Source of the DNA: Streptococcus gwangjuense
GTDB lineage: Bacteria > Bacillota > Bacilli > Lactobacillales > Streptococcaceae
Direction of reading: 5' to 3'
Length of the DNA stretch: 64,000 nt
Assembly: GCF_003627155.1 (NCBI RefSeq)
Contig: NZ_CP032621.1
Location: 1,523,501-1,587,500 of the forward strand
The notes under the pieces were generated by a model, which was given only the letters and a program-made list of their open reading frames with translations, searched no databases and was not told the DNA's origin. Shown piece after piece: positions 53,258 to 62,516 of the stretch (its first letter is position 1; each line of letters begins with the position of its first letter). The position numbers were made by a program, and so were the translations under genes.

Positions 53258-55075
53258 TTATTTTGATTTGACTGGCTTGTCTTGAGCTGTTTGCAAGGCT
53301 GTGGCAATGGTATCTGCATACAATTTAGCTCCTGCTTCAATCTTACTATTGTCACTTCCAAAATGGACTTGGTCTGTCCCAGTCCAAATTTCTGGATGTT
53401 CCTTAGCAGCTTGATTCCAATCTGCTATCGTGATGTAAGGAGTCTTCTCTGCCAATTCTCTCATATAGGCAGCCTCTTTCTCAACGATTGCATAGGTCTC
53501 TTTTGTCTTATCCCCCTCATAAGGAGTCACCAAAACCATATGGTGGCCCTTAGGAAGATTTTTTACGATACTATCCCAGTCTTCCTTGTAATTTTCAGGA
53601 TTATTTACCCCAGTTGCAATAACCACCATCTTTGGTAGAAATTTATTCTGGCTATTGTTGAGCATGATTTCGTTGGCAGTCTTGGTTGTTCTGCTGACCT
53701 GCGCGTTAATCTGTGCTCCAGGAAGAGCTGTCTGCAGAGCTGTATTAGCTCTTAGTGCTACCGAATCACCAATTAACATAGTGCCATCAGCAATTCCTAA
53801 ACTATCAGCTTCTGCTCGTTCTGTCATTACCTTGGTCTGGCTAATATTTGTTGCAGCTTGCTTCAAGCCATTGACAGTTAAGTCTGTCTCAAAAGCTCCC
53901 ACTTGTGGTGCCAACAGAGTTACTAAGAAGACAATGAAGGCCAAAATTCCAGTACTTGATGCAAGGATTATGTGAATATGAGGCAGGGGACGGAGGGTTT
54001 GTATAATAGGTGTGTCCTTTCCTGCAATCCAAGGTTCCAATACATAAAATGACAGACTGGCAAATCCATAAGAAAAAATCAGAGTCAGTAACACAGCAAG
54101 AAGATTTGATGTCAACTGTGAAAAAATGATATAGAAAGGCCAATGGAAAAGATAAACCGCATAGCTAGTATCCGCTAAAAAGCTGATAATCTTTGGCTCC
54201 TGCATGTTAGGAGTCTTTTCATGTAAGACACGCGCCGCCAGAATCATAGCAAGAGCTGCAAGACTGGCAAGCAAGAAGCCCATAAGATAGGCAAAGAGAT
54301 AGGTAAATTTGACAAAGAAAGTCAAAATGAGTAGGAAGCCAAAACCTCCTCCAAAAACTAAAAGGGTCTTTCGTAAATCCCAGATTTTATCCAATTGCTT
54401 AATTAGGGAAGTCGTCTGACGAACGCCTACGATCGTTGCTAGGATACTTCCCAAAAAGAATGGATAGACATGAGTTAAACTGGAGAAGTAAACAGAGGAA
54501 TAAGAGGTTACTAGAAAACTACCAATAAACATGGAGAAGAAGCTGATCAAGAAGGCAGCAGCAGATAAGAGAAAGACCATTCCCTTCAACTGACCATTTG
54601 ATTTAGCCTGCTTAGATAAGAACCAAACTGCCAACCCCCAAAGAATATAGTAGTGCACCTCAACAGCCAGACTCCAATTATGAACAAACAAATGAGGAAT
54701 GAACTGAGATTCATAACTTCCTCCTGTTAGAAGTTCATAGAAGTTGGTCATGAAGCCTAAGACACCCGCAATTTGACCCCCAATTCCAGCCACATAATCT
54801 TGGCGAACTAGAAAGGTAAAGGGCATGGTTACCAAGACCATCAAAACCACAGGTGGTACGATACGATAAAAGCGTCTCCTAAAAAATCCAACCAAATCAA
54901 TTTCATGATTTTTAGAAAATTCTTCGATAAGTAGAGCTGTAATCAGGAAACCTGAAAATGTAAAAAAGACATCTACCCCGAAAAATCCTCCAGGAAAGAT
55001 CGTCTGAAAGAAATGATACAAGAGTACCAAAAGTAAACCTGTAATCCTAATCAAGGAAAACCATTTAATGCGCAT
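53258..55075 (-). CDS. OatA-like acyltransferase with SGNH domain
   Basis: 605 aa. Residues 1-380 form an acyltransferase-3 membrane domain with about 11 helices (LLYHFFQTIFPGGFFGVDVFFTFSGFLIT near the start; FFRRRFYRIVPP). Residues about 430-600 form an extracellular SGNH esterase-like domain: MLIGDSVAL (Ser), ATGVNNPENY and DQVHFGSD (Asp, His). This is the design of OatA, which O-acetylates peptidoglycan and protects from lysozyme. S. pneumoniae has a related protein (Adr) at another place, so this may be a second copy or a different wall or glycan acyltransferase. Confidence 0.85.
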   Translation of the reverse strand: MRIKWFSLIRITGLLLVLLYHFFQTIFPGGFFGVDVFFTFSGFLITALLIEEFSKNHEIDLVGFFRRRFYRIVPPVVLMVLVTMPFTFLVRQDYVAGIGGQIAGVLGFMTNFYELLTGGSYESQFIPHLFVHNWSLAVEVHYYILWGLAVWFLSKQAKSNGQLKGMVFLLSAAAFLISFFSMFIGSFLVTSYSSVYFSSLTHVYPFFLGSILATIVGVRQTTSLIKQLDKIWDLRKTLLVFGGGFGFLLILTFFVKFTYLFAYLMGFLLASLAALAMILAARVLHEKTPNMQEPKIISFLADTSYAVYLFHWPFYIIFSQLTSNLLAVLLTLIFSYGFASLSFYVLEPWIAGKDTPIIQTLRPLPHIHIILASSTGILAFIVFLVTLLAPQVGAFETDLTVNGLKQAATNISQTKVMTERAEADSLGIADGTMLIGDSVALRANTALQTALPGAQINAQVSRTTKTANEIMLNNSQNKFLPKMVVIATGVNNPENYKEDWDSIVKNLPKGHHMVLVTPYEGDKTKETYAIVEKEAAYMRELAEKTPYITIADWNQAAKEHPEIWTGTDQVHFGSDNSKIEAGAKLYADTIATALQTAQDKPVKSK

Positions 55076-55175
55076 ACGAGTTTATTCTCCCTTTCATTAT
55101 ACACTTTATTCTATCAAAAAAAGAAGAAAAATCCCAAGAGAAAACTTAGGATTTTTAGCTTATATCAATTCCAGT

Positions 55176-56321
<1,146 letters not shown>

Positions 56322-56384
56322 TTACCTCCGAAGCTAGGAAAGACAGTCCCAGTTCATACTTTGTGCCCAAGGGCATACTGTATG

Positions 56385-56413
56385 ATTTTATCAAAAAAAG
56401 CTGGAACTGTCAC
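56385..56413 (-). promoter_or_regulatory. tgt promoter
   Basis: GTGACA (reverse of 56408-56413), 17-base spacer, extended -10 TG-A-TAAAAT (reverse of 56385-56390). It overlaps the divergent promoter of the DUF975 gene. No preQ1 riboswitch is clear in the leader. Confidence 0.65.
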
Positions 56414-56419
56414 GAACTA

Positions 56420-56428
56420 TGGTATAAT
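56420..56428 (+). promoter_or_regulatory. Extended -10 giving a probable leaderless DUF975 mRNA
   Basis: TG-G-TATAAT ends at 56428; seven bases further, 56435, is the A of the ATG. No ribosome site lies between. Confidence 0.55.
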
Positions 56429-56434
56429 GAGAGA

Positions 56435-57292
56435 ATGAAATACCCAAAAATTGATTTAAAAACCGTTCGTCTGCAAGCCAGACAATTTCAGGCTGAAAAT
56501 CCCCGCCTCTTTCTCGTCTATCTCTTACCTAGCATGCTGGTCATCTTGTCTGGCTTCCTCAATCCCTTAGAGCGTATCAACGAAGCAATTTTAGAACAAC
56601 CCTTTTTAAGCGTGTTTGGCCATGTATTCCAAGCCTACCTCTTTCCATTATTAGTTTCCTTTATCGGAACAATACTTCTAACCAGTTCAGTCTATACAAC
56701 ACTGAAACTCATCAAGAATCCTGATACAGGACTATCCGTCAAAAATAGTCTCACACTCTTTAACGAAGAGCACTTTTCACAAACCTTTTTGACTCTCCTT
56801 CTCAAACGTTTCTATCTCTTCTTATGGAGTATTCCTAGTTTGCTTGGAATTTACTTTCTTTTTTACAGTAGCTTTCTAGCAAAGAAATTCGTTGTCCTTC
56901 ATCCTGAATTTCCCAATCTGGATCTCACGTCAATTGAAACCGAGCGTTTCCTCATGACCTTTGGTCTTTACTTTCTAGCAAGTATCCTCTTGATGATTGT
57001 CGGAAATAGTCTCTATATTCCACAATACTATGCCTATTCACAGGTAGAATTTCTCCTCTGTGACACCCTAGACTTGGGACAAGCCAAACCAGGGCAAATC
57101 CTAAAAACCAGCCGTTTCCTGATGAAAGGCTACAAATTTCAGCGCTTTGTCCTAGACTTACAACTCCTTCCTTGGTACTTCCTCAATTGGATTACCTTTG
57201 GAATTGCTAGTTTCTCACTCCTACCCTACATTCAAATCAATAAAATGATTTTTTACCGAGCAGTACTGGCTCGAAAACGTCCAAAAGCTTGA
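56435..57292 (+). CDS. DUF975 family membrane protein
   Basis: 285 aa from the ATG at 56435; a longer open frame upstream runs through the promoters and lacks a ribosome site. A short soluble head (KIDLKTVRLQARQFQAENP) is followed by about six long hydrophobic segments (LFLVYLLPSMLVILSGFL, LFPLLVSFIGTILLTSSVY). The layout and the start fit DUF975, integral membrane proteins of unknown role. Its stop codon lies inside the terminator stem. Confidence 0.8.
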   Translation: MKYPKIDLKTVRLQARQFQAENPRLFLVYLLPSMLVILSGFLNPLERINEAILEQPFLSVFGHVFQAYLFPLLVSFIGTILLTSSVYTTLKLIKNPDTGLSVKNSLTLFNEEHFSQTFLTLLLKRFYLFLWSIPSLLGIYFLFYSSFLAKKFVVLHPEFPNLDLTSIETERFLMTFGLYFLASILLMIVGNSLYIPQYYAYSQVEFLLCDTLDLGQAKPGQILKTSRFLMKGYKFQRFVLDLQLLPWYFLNWITFGIASFSLLPYIQINKMIFYRAVLARKRPKA

Positions 57293-57315
57293 AGGGTTTC
57301 CCTCAAGCTCTTTTT
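57287..57315. terminator. Terminator between DUF975 and pcp genes
   Basis: GCTTGA-GGG/CCC-TCAAGC followed by CTTTTTC; A-rich on the other side. Confidence 0.75.
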
Positions 57316-57318
57316 CTA

Positions 57319-57963
57319 TCAATGAGTTTCTCCGCCTACCAACTTGAGGTCCTGATCTCCATATTCTATCATGGCTCCGATTGCTGCTTCTATCCCTCGC
57401 CTAATGTCCACTAAACTCATAGCTGGAGTAGTCGGTCGATTCACCACCTGTTCCATCATATAAGGAATGTGCATAAAACCTGCCTTAACATGTGGAAATT
57501 TCTTTTCTACCAAATAGAGAGCCTGATACATCAAATGATTGCAGACAAAAGTCCCTGCCGTATTGGAAACAGAGGCCGGCAAGCCCTCTTTTTTTATAGC
57601 TTGGACCATCGCTTTAATCGGCAAACTACTAAAGTAGGCCGGAGCACCATCTGGACGAATAGGAAGATCAATCGGTTGATTACCTTCGTTATCAGGAATG
57701 CGTGCATCGTCTTGATTAATGGCTACTCGCTCAGGTGTCAAGCTGGTTCTTCCACCTGCTTGGCCGATACAAAGGACAAAGTCAGGTTGATAGCGGTTCA
57801 TCTCTTCTTCCAATACTTGAGCCGATTTGTGAAAGACTGTTGGCACTTCTAACCAACGGACCTCAGCACCATGGATTTCAGCTGGTAAACCTTTAACGGC
57901 CTCCAAAGCTGGATTGACCTTTTCCCCTCCAAAGGGCTCAAAACCTGTCACTAATACTTTCAT
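57319..57963 (-). CDS. pcp: Pyrrolidone-carboxylate peptidase
   Basis: 214 aa, C15 family. [13 protein letters not shown] opening, [17 protein letters not shown] (catalytic Glu about residue 80), [14 protein letters not shown] (Cys about 143), and MHIPYMMEQ (His about 166). It removes N-terminal pyroglutamate from peptides in the cytosol. TTAGGAGTTAGAA-type ribosome site. Confidence 0.96.
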   Translation of the reverse strand: MKVLVTGFEPFGGEKVNPALEAVKGLPAEIHGAEVRWLEVPTVFHKSAQVLEEEMNRYQPDFVLCIGQAGGRTSLTPERVAINQDDARIPDNEGNQPIDLPIRPDGAPAYFSSLPIKAMVQAIKKEGLPASVSNTAGTFVCNHLMYQALYLVEKKFPHVKAGFMHIPYMMEQVVNRPTTPAMSLVDIRRGIEAAIGAMIEYGDQDLKLVGGETH

Positions 57964-58075
57964 TTCTAACTCCTCAAAACAAATTCAATGAGACTTTTTT
58001 CTTAAAAACAAGTATAACATATTTCCCTTATTCTGGAGTGAAAATGACTAGAGAGACTAAGATTGACCTTTGAAC

Positions 58076-58438
58076 TTATTTAAAGAGAAAAATACTAATC
58101 AAGGTCAAAATAGCTGGTCCGCCTTGCTTTAAAATAATTTTTTTATCTGCTGTGAGAGAGCCATAAGCCGCAGCACCAATCACAAATAAAACAAAAATAG
58201 TCACAATTTCTAAATTCTGTGAGAAATAAATCCCATACAAGAGAAAGACTCCTAGCAGAGCATTATAAATCCCTTGATTTTTTAACAATGAACTTACAGA
58301 CGGACGAGACAGTTCTTCCTTTTCCATGTTAAAGACACGACTAGTCGCATCTGATTGCGTTGCGATAGTTTCCAAATAAAAAATGTAAAAATGCTCCAAA
58401 GCAACAATCGTTGCTAAAATGATTGTAATAATTGACAT
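58076..58438 (-). CDS. DUF1304 family membrane protein
   Basis: 120 aa with four hydrophobic helices and the family start ATIVALEHFYIFYLE and QGIYNALLG. Its function is unknown. It lies 10 bases after a MarR gene, so it is probably the target of that regulator, as is often seen for this family. Confidence 0.85.
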   Translation of the reverse strand: MSIITIILATIVALEHFYIFYLETIATQSDATSRVFNMEKEELSRPSVSSLLKNQGIYNALLGVFLLYGIYFSQNLEIVTIFVLFVIGAAAYGSLTADKKIILKQGGPAILTLISIFLFK

Positions 58439-58448
58439 CTATTTCTCC

Positions 58449-58874
58449 TTAAATTTCTATATTCTCAATACCCAAAACCAATTTGTTTACTAAACGGCTG
58501 AGTTCTGTTCTTTCAGACTCTGTTAAGATACTTTCCATCGCTTCTTTAACCTTGATATGTTGCAGAGGGGGATTCACCACTAACTGCTCCTTGGCATACT
58601 TCGCAGCCTCTACCAACACTTCTCGCTGATTTTCAGGATTGCGATGACGCTCCACCAAACCTTCCTTTTCTAAAATCTTGAAATGTCGTGTTAAAGCAGC
58701 CTGATCAATCTTCAAACGCTCCTGAACCGCTATTTGATTACAAGGAGAATGCTTCAGCAAAAATAATAAAATCTGATACCGTGTCAAACTAATCCCAAGC
58801 CTTTTTTCAAACAATTGCGTACTCGCTTGCTCAGACAAGCGGAGTTGATAAAGTAAATCTTGAATCTCTATCAT
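58449..58874 (-). CDS. MarR family regulator
   Basis: 141 aa winged helix (QRLTRYQILLFLLKHSP-type start, then NQIAVQERLKIDQAALTRHFKILEKEGLVERHRNPENQRE in blocks with the DR/NQRE wing). It probably dimerizes by its terminal helices and represses its own two-gene operon, with DUF1304, when no ligand is bound. Palindromic sites lie at its promoter. AAGGAGAAAGAA precedes the ATG. Confidence 0.92.
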   Translation of the reverse strand: MIEIQDLLYQLRLSEQASTQLFEKRLGISLTRYQILLFLLKHSPCNQIAVQERLKIDQAALTRHFKILEKEGLVERHRNPENQREVLVEAAKYAKEQLVVNPPLQHIKVKEAMESILTESERTELSRLVNKLVLGIENIEI

Positions 58875-58887
58875 TTCTTTCTCCTAT

Positions 58888-58943
58888 ATTGATTTATCAA
58901 TAGTTGACTAATCAAGTATAATACAAAGTAAAATAGATTGCAA
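58888..58943 (-). promoter_or_regulatory. MarR operon promoter and palindromic operators
   Basis: TTGCAA (58938-58943), 17-base spacer, TATACT (reverse of 58915-58920). Right behind lie two palindromes: TTGACTAATCAA (58904-58915) and ATTGATTTATCAAT (58888-58901), placed to block elongation. Confidence 0.7.
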
Positions 58944-58996
58944 GAATGTTGCTTAAATCATTACAAAATGGTAACTTCCATTTTCCATTCATATTG

Positions 58997-59100
58997 ATAC
59001 TCAATGAAAATCAAAGAGCAAACTAGGAAGCTAGCTGCAGGCTATACTTGAGTACGGCAAGGCGAAACTGACGTGGTTTGAAGAGACTTTCGAAGAGTAT
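58997..59100 (-). repeat. Short BOX element, boxA-boxC without boxB
   Basis: 104 bp: boxC from ATACTCAATGAAAATC at 58997, then directly boxA to TTCGAAGAGTAT at 59100. The middle unit is missing. Confidence 0.9.
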
Positions 59101-59180
59101 GACAAAGAAAAACGAACGAGACTTACTTCCAATCATGAAAGCTAGATCTCATTCGTCAAAATGATATTACAAAGTCTGGT

Positions 59181-60386
59181 TTATCCATTCATTGAAACGT
59201 GAACGTGGTCATAGTGGTTCTCTGTCACGCTACCACGGTCCGGCATTGGATTCCAAGTGTTGGCTGGTCCATATATACTATTGAATGGAGCATAGAAACG
59301 TTGTTTCCAAATAATGTAACTAATTCCACGACTAGCCATGTTTTGAATAGCATATTCCGCAATCTTATCCCCTAATTCTGAGCTTTCTGGTACCATAAAG
59401 TCGATAGCCAAACCTTTTCCGTGATCTCCACTGTCTCCTGGACGGTAACCACTAAAGGATGTGATGCCAAACAAGTTAGCAATTTCTTCTTTAAAGGCAG
59501 CTGTTTGTGGTTGAAGGCCTGCATTTTCAGATTTCGCTACCGCAAGTCCAGCATAATCGGGCGCTGCTGGAGCCGCGTAAGTTGTTGAAACTGTTTTCGC
59601 CTCTTCTGGTTGATAAGTAGAAACTGCTGCTGTAGCTTCACTTGATGATGCTACTTCTTTTGCTTCTTCTGAACTTGTTGTAGTTGTTTCAGGTGCTTTT
59701 TCTTCAACTGGTGTTGCAGTTGCTTCCACTGCTGATTCAGCTTGAGTGCTTGCTTGTGTTTCCTGCTTCTCAGCTGGACTCGTTGCCTGAGGAGCTGCTT
59801 CTGCAACTGCACTACTTGTTTCGGCTGTTTGCTCCTCTGACGTTGAAGTATTTGTAGATGGTGCCACTTCTTCTGCAGTAGCAACTGTCTCTGCAACTTC
59901 TGAATTTGTTGCTACTTCTTTTGTACTTGTAGTTTCTACCGCTTTTGGCGCTTCTGCAATCGGTTGAGAAAGGTCTGCAACCTGAACAGTTTGATCATCA
60001 ACCGTCACTTGATTGGTTGTCAAATCTGCTGTCGCAGTTGTCACTTCTTCACTAGAAGCTGCTTGAGGTGTTTGGATTTCAACTTCCGTTACTTCTTCTG
60101 CTTCATTGACAGTCGTTGTCAAAACAGTTTCTGGGAAAATCAAGTCCATATTCGTGATTTTATTCAAATTCGCAAGAACTGTGACATCTACACCCAAGGC
60201 TTCTGCAATGGTGCTCAAGGTATCACCATACTGAACGGTATAACTTGTTTTGTTATCCGTTTTAGTCAAATCATTTTGGATTTGCTCAACACTACGTGCA
60301 GTCCAAAGAAGTTCTTCTGCTTGGGTTGCCAATACTGGGGCAAACGACAAGGCTACTGTTGAGGCTAATAATATTCTTTTCTTCAT
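59181..60386 (-). CDS. LysM wall-binding protein with M15-like C-terminal domain
   Basis: 401 aa. Signal peptide (1-23, cleavage after TQA), LysM (about 48-92, YTVQYGDTLSTIAEALGV), a 180-residue low-complexity linker of Thr, Ala, Glu and Val (about 93-285), and a C-terminal domain (about 295-401) with GDHGKGLAIDF and HYDHVHVSMNG. The His/Asp pattern is that of DD-carboxypeptidase-like (M15/VanY-related) metal sites. It is probably a wall-bound murein-modifying protein; I recall a WalRK-controlled pneumococcal counterpart. It lacks LPxTG and choline repeats. Confidence 0.85.
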   Translation of the reverse strand: MKKRILLASTVALSFAPVLATQAEELLWTARSVEQIQNDLTKTDNKTSYTVQYGDTLSTIAEALGVDVTVLANLNKITNMDLIFPETVLTTTVNEAEEVTEVEIQTPQAASSEEVTTATADLTTNQVTVDDQTVQVADLSQPIAEAPKAVETTSTKEVATNSEVAETVATAEEVAPSTNTSTSEEQTAETSSAVAEAAPQATSPAEKQETQASTQAESAVEATATPVEEKAPETTTTSSEEAKEVASSSEATAAVSTYQPEEAKTVSTTYAAPAAPDYAGLAVAKSENAGLQPQTAAFKEEIANLFGITSFSGYRPGDSGDHGKGLAIDFMVPESSELGDKIAEYAIQNMASRGISYIIWKQRFYAPFNSIYGPANTWNPMPDRGSVTENHYDHVHVSMNG

Positions 60387-60440
60387 TCTTTCAAATTCCT
60401 TTCAAATGAGTACCTGTCTATGATAACACAAAAAATGCAG

Positions 60441-60460
60441 AAAAAAAGCCCTCTCGGGCC
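60441..60460 (-). terminator. Terminator after the HAD gene
   Basis: GCCC-GAGA-GGGC followed by seven T on the minus strand, between the HAD gene and the LysM gene. A possible extended -10 for the LysM gene (TG-T-TATCAT) is at 60420-60428. Confidence 0.6.
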
Positions 60461-60548
60461 TATTTAACAGAACTGTCCATTCCTTGTAACAAACTCGATT
60501 ACTTGAAATAGTTTGTTAGGTCTCTGTCACAAAACTGACACAATCTTT

Positions 60549-61172
60549 TTATCGCTCAGCCTTAAAAAAACGGGAAATATCTGCTAACGCTTGAATCCTG
60601 TGATTGCCTTCATAAGACGACTCTAAAAAATTAATGCTTTGAATCTTACTATTCTGCGCAAATTCCACATCCAGCGTCCGATCCCCTATATAATAGGTCT
60701 TCTCAGAATCCAACTGATACTTGTCTAACAGATAGGTAGCTGCTTCTGAACTAGGTTTACGCGCAAAGCCACTCTGACTAGTTAAAATCTCCATAAAATA
60801 GGACTCCAAACCCAAATCTCTGAGAATGGTAAGAGCATTGTCTCCCTTATGAGTGTAAACAAACTGCTGAATTCCTGATGCCTCTGCCCAAGCTAGCACA
60901 TCACGCGCACCTGGCATCAAAACTACCTGAGCATTCTTCTCAGCCAAACTCTGGGCACGCACCTGATTTAGCATTTCCACATCCAGCTTTCTCTCTTCTG
61001 CCGCCTGCACAAGTAAATCCTGCACAGAAAACTTGAGGATAAACTCTCTCACCTGCTCCTTTTCATAAGGAATAGAAAACTGAGCAAAAGTTTCCTCAAT
61101 CCCTGACAAAATCGCTTCGTAAGAGTCCAATAAAGTCCCGTCTAAATCCCAAATAAAAGCTGTTTTTTGCAT
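60549..61172 (-). CDS. HAD-IA hydrolase (phosphoglycolate phosphatase-like)
   Basis: 207 aa. Motif I IWDLDGTLLDSYE, motif II VYTHKG, the Lys in GFARKPSSEA (motif III) and motif IV YIGDRTLDVEFA are present. It is a small-molecule phosphatase; substrate unknown. It begins 3 bases after the MATE gene, so both share a transcript. Confidence 0.9.
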   Translation of the reverse strand: MQKTAFIWDLDGTLLDSYEAILSGIEETFAQFSIPYEKEQVREFILKFSVQDLLVQAAEERKLDVEMLNQVRAQSLAEKNAQVVLMPGARDVLAWAEASGIQQFVYTHKGDNALTILRDLGLESYFMEILTSQSGFARKPSSEAATYLLDKYQLDSEKTYYIGDRTLDVEFAQNSKIQSINFLESSYEGNHRIQALADISRFFKAER

Positions 61173-61175
61173 TTC

Positions 61176-62456
61176 CTATCCTTTCAAGCTCATATAACGC
61201 TGGTAACGGTAACGTAGAAATAACCAACGAAAACCATTATCCAAAAGGGTTCCGGCCCAAATACCGGGCAAGCCCCAACCAAGCACAATCCCCATCATAT
61301 ATCCTGTTCCAATGCGGATACACCACATTCCTATACTTGTCGCATAAAAGGGAAGTCGAGCATTGCCCAAACCCTGCCAGACTGCTGTATAGATGACTGT
61401 TCCTATCGTCATAGGAGTACCAAGTAGTGAAAAAAGTGTCACTAGCACACTAGCCTCCACCGCTAGAGAATCATTCGTATAGAGATGAGTCAGTGGTATG
61501 CCCAAGGCATAGACACTAAGCGTCAAGGGCAACATGAGAAGCAGAGAAAGCCAAAAGGTTTGCTTGCTCAAATTAGCTACTTTTTTCCAATTATCCTCCC
61601 CAACTGCTCGAGCCACCAGCATGACCGTTGCCGTAGCGACGCCAAAGGCAGGCATATAGTTAAACTGGGTCAAGACTTCTCCGACTGCATTTCCAGCCAC
61701 TGCCTCTGTCCCGAAAGACACAACCAAGGCAATGATTACTACATCTCCAGCCCGCATCATAAGCCGCTCTCCAGCTGCTGGCAAAGCTAAGGTCAATAGT
61801 TCCTTATCTAAACCAAAAGTCGGTTTCTCAAAAGGCAACTTTAATTGCGACCATAAAATCACAAGACCTACCAAACGAGACAGAATTGTCCCCCAAGCAA
61901 CACCAGCTATCCCCATATCCAGAACAAAAATAGCTAGACTTGAAAAAAGAATATTCAAGGCATTGGATAAAAGACTAACATAGAGAGGCAGACGTGGATT
62001 ATGCGTTGCACGAATCAAGGCACCCAGACTGGTCATCAAGCCCAAAAGAACAATCGATCCGCCTACCAAGGATAGGTAGAGTCCACCACTCTCAGCTACA
62101 TCTCTCTCCGTCCCCAAAAATCCTATCATCTCTTTTCCAGCGAAGATGGACAAAAATCCTAAAAGGAAACTTACTAGTAAGGTAATCTTCAAGGACTCAG
62201 TCACATGATAGGCTAGCATAGATTGATCCTTCTGCCCCAAACTTTTTGAAATAACACTAGAAATAGCAGCTCCCAGAGCGATGAAAATCGCCTGGTAAAT
62301 CGTGATAATATTGCCAGCTACTGATACACCCGAAATAGCCATCAAGCCCAAGTGGGCTACCAAGTAACTATCCACCATCCCCATGAGCATCTGCAAAAAG
62401 TTTTCACCCATAGCTGGCAAGGCAATATTAAGAATGTCTTTATTTTTCTTAAACAA
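61176..62456 (-). CDS. MATE family efflux transporter
   Basis: 426 aa with 12 hydrophobic helices in two repeats (each starting near IALPAMGENFLQMLMGMVDSYLV and LALPAAGERLMMRAGDVVIIALV). MATE pumps export drugs or cationic compounds by ion antiport. AAGGAGGAAGGATTG precedes the ATG, and it lies 60 bases after thrC on the same strand, so readthrough from thrC is possible. Confidence 0.93.
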   Translation of the reverse strand: MFKKNKDILNIALPAMGENFLQMLMGMVDSYLVAHLGLMAISGVSVAGNIITIYQAIFIALGAAISSVISKSLGQKDQSMLAYHVTESLKITLLVSFLLGFLSIFAGKEMIGFLGTERDVAESGGLYLSLVGGSIVLLGLMTSLGALIRATHNPRLPLYVSLLSNALNILFSSLAIFVLDMGIAGVAWGTILSRLVGLVILWSQLKLPFEKPTFGLDKELLTLALPAAGERLMMRAGDVVIIALVVSFGTEAVAGNAVGEVLTQFNYMPAFGVATATVMLVARAVGEDNWKKVANLSKQTFWLSLLLMLPLTLSVYALGIPLTHLYTNDSLAVEASVLVTLFSLLGTPMTIGTVIYTAVWQGLGNARLPFYATSIGMWCIRIGTGYMMGIVLGWGLPGIWAGTLLDNGFRWLFLRYRYQRYMSLKG

Positions 62457-62516
62457 TCCTTCCTCCTTATGAAAAGAAACTCAGTTAGTTTCCCAACCGA
62501 GTTTACTCCCTCTGTC

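Noticed and set aside
59651-59896. 81-aa Gln/Lys-rich frame
   Set aside because: It is another frame of the low-complexity linker of the LysM protein.
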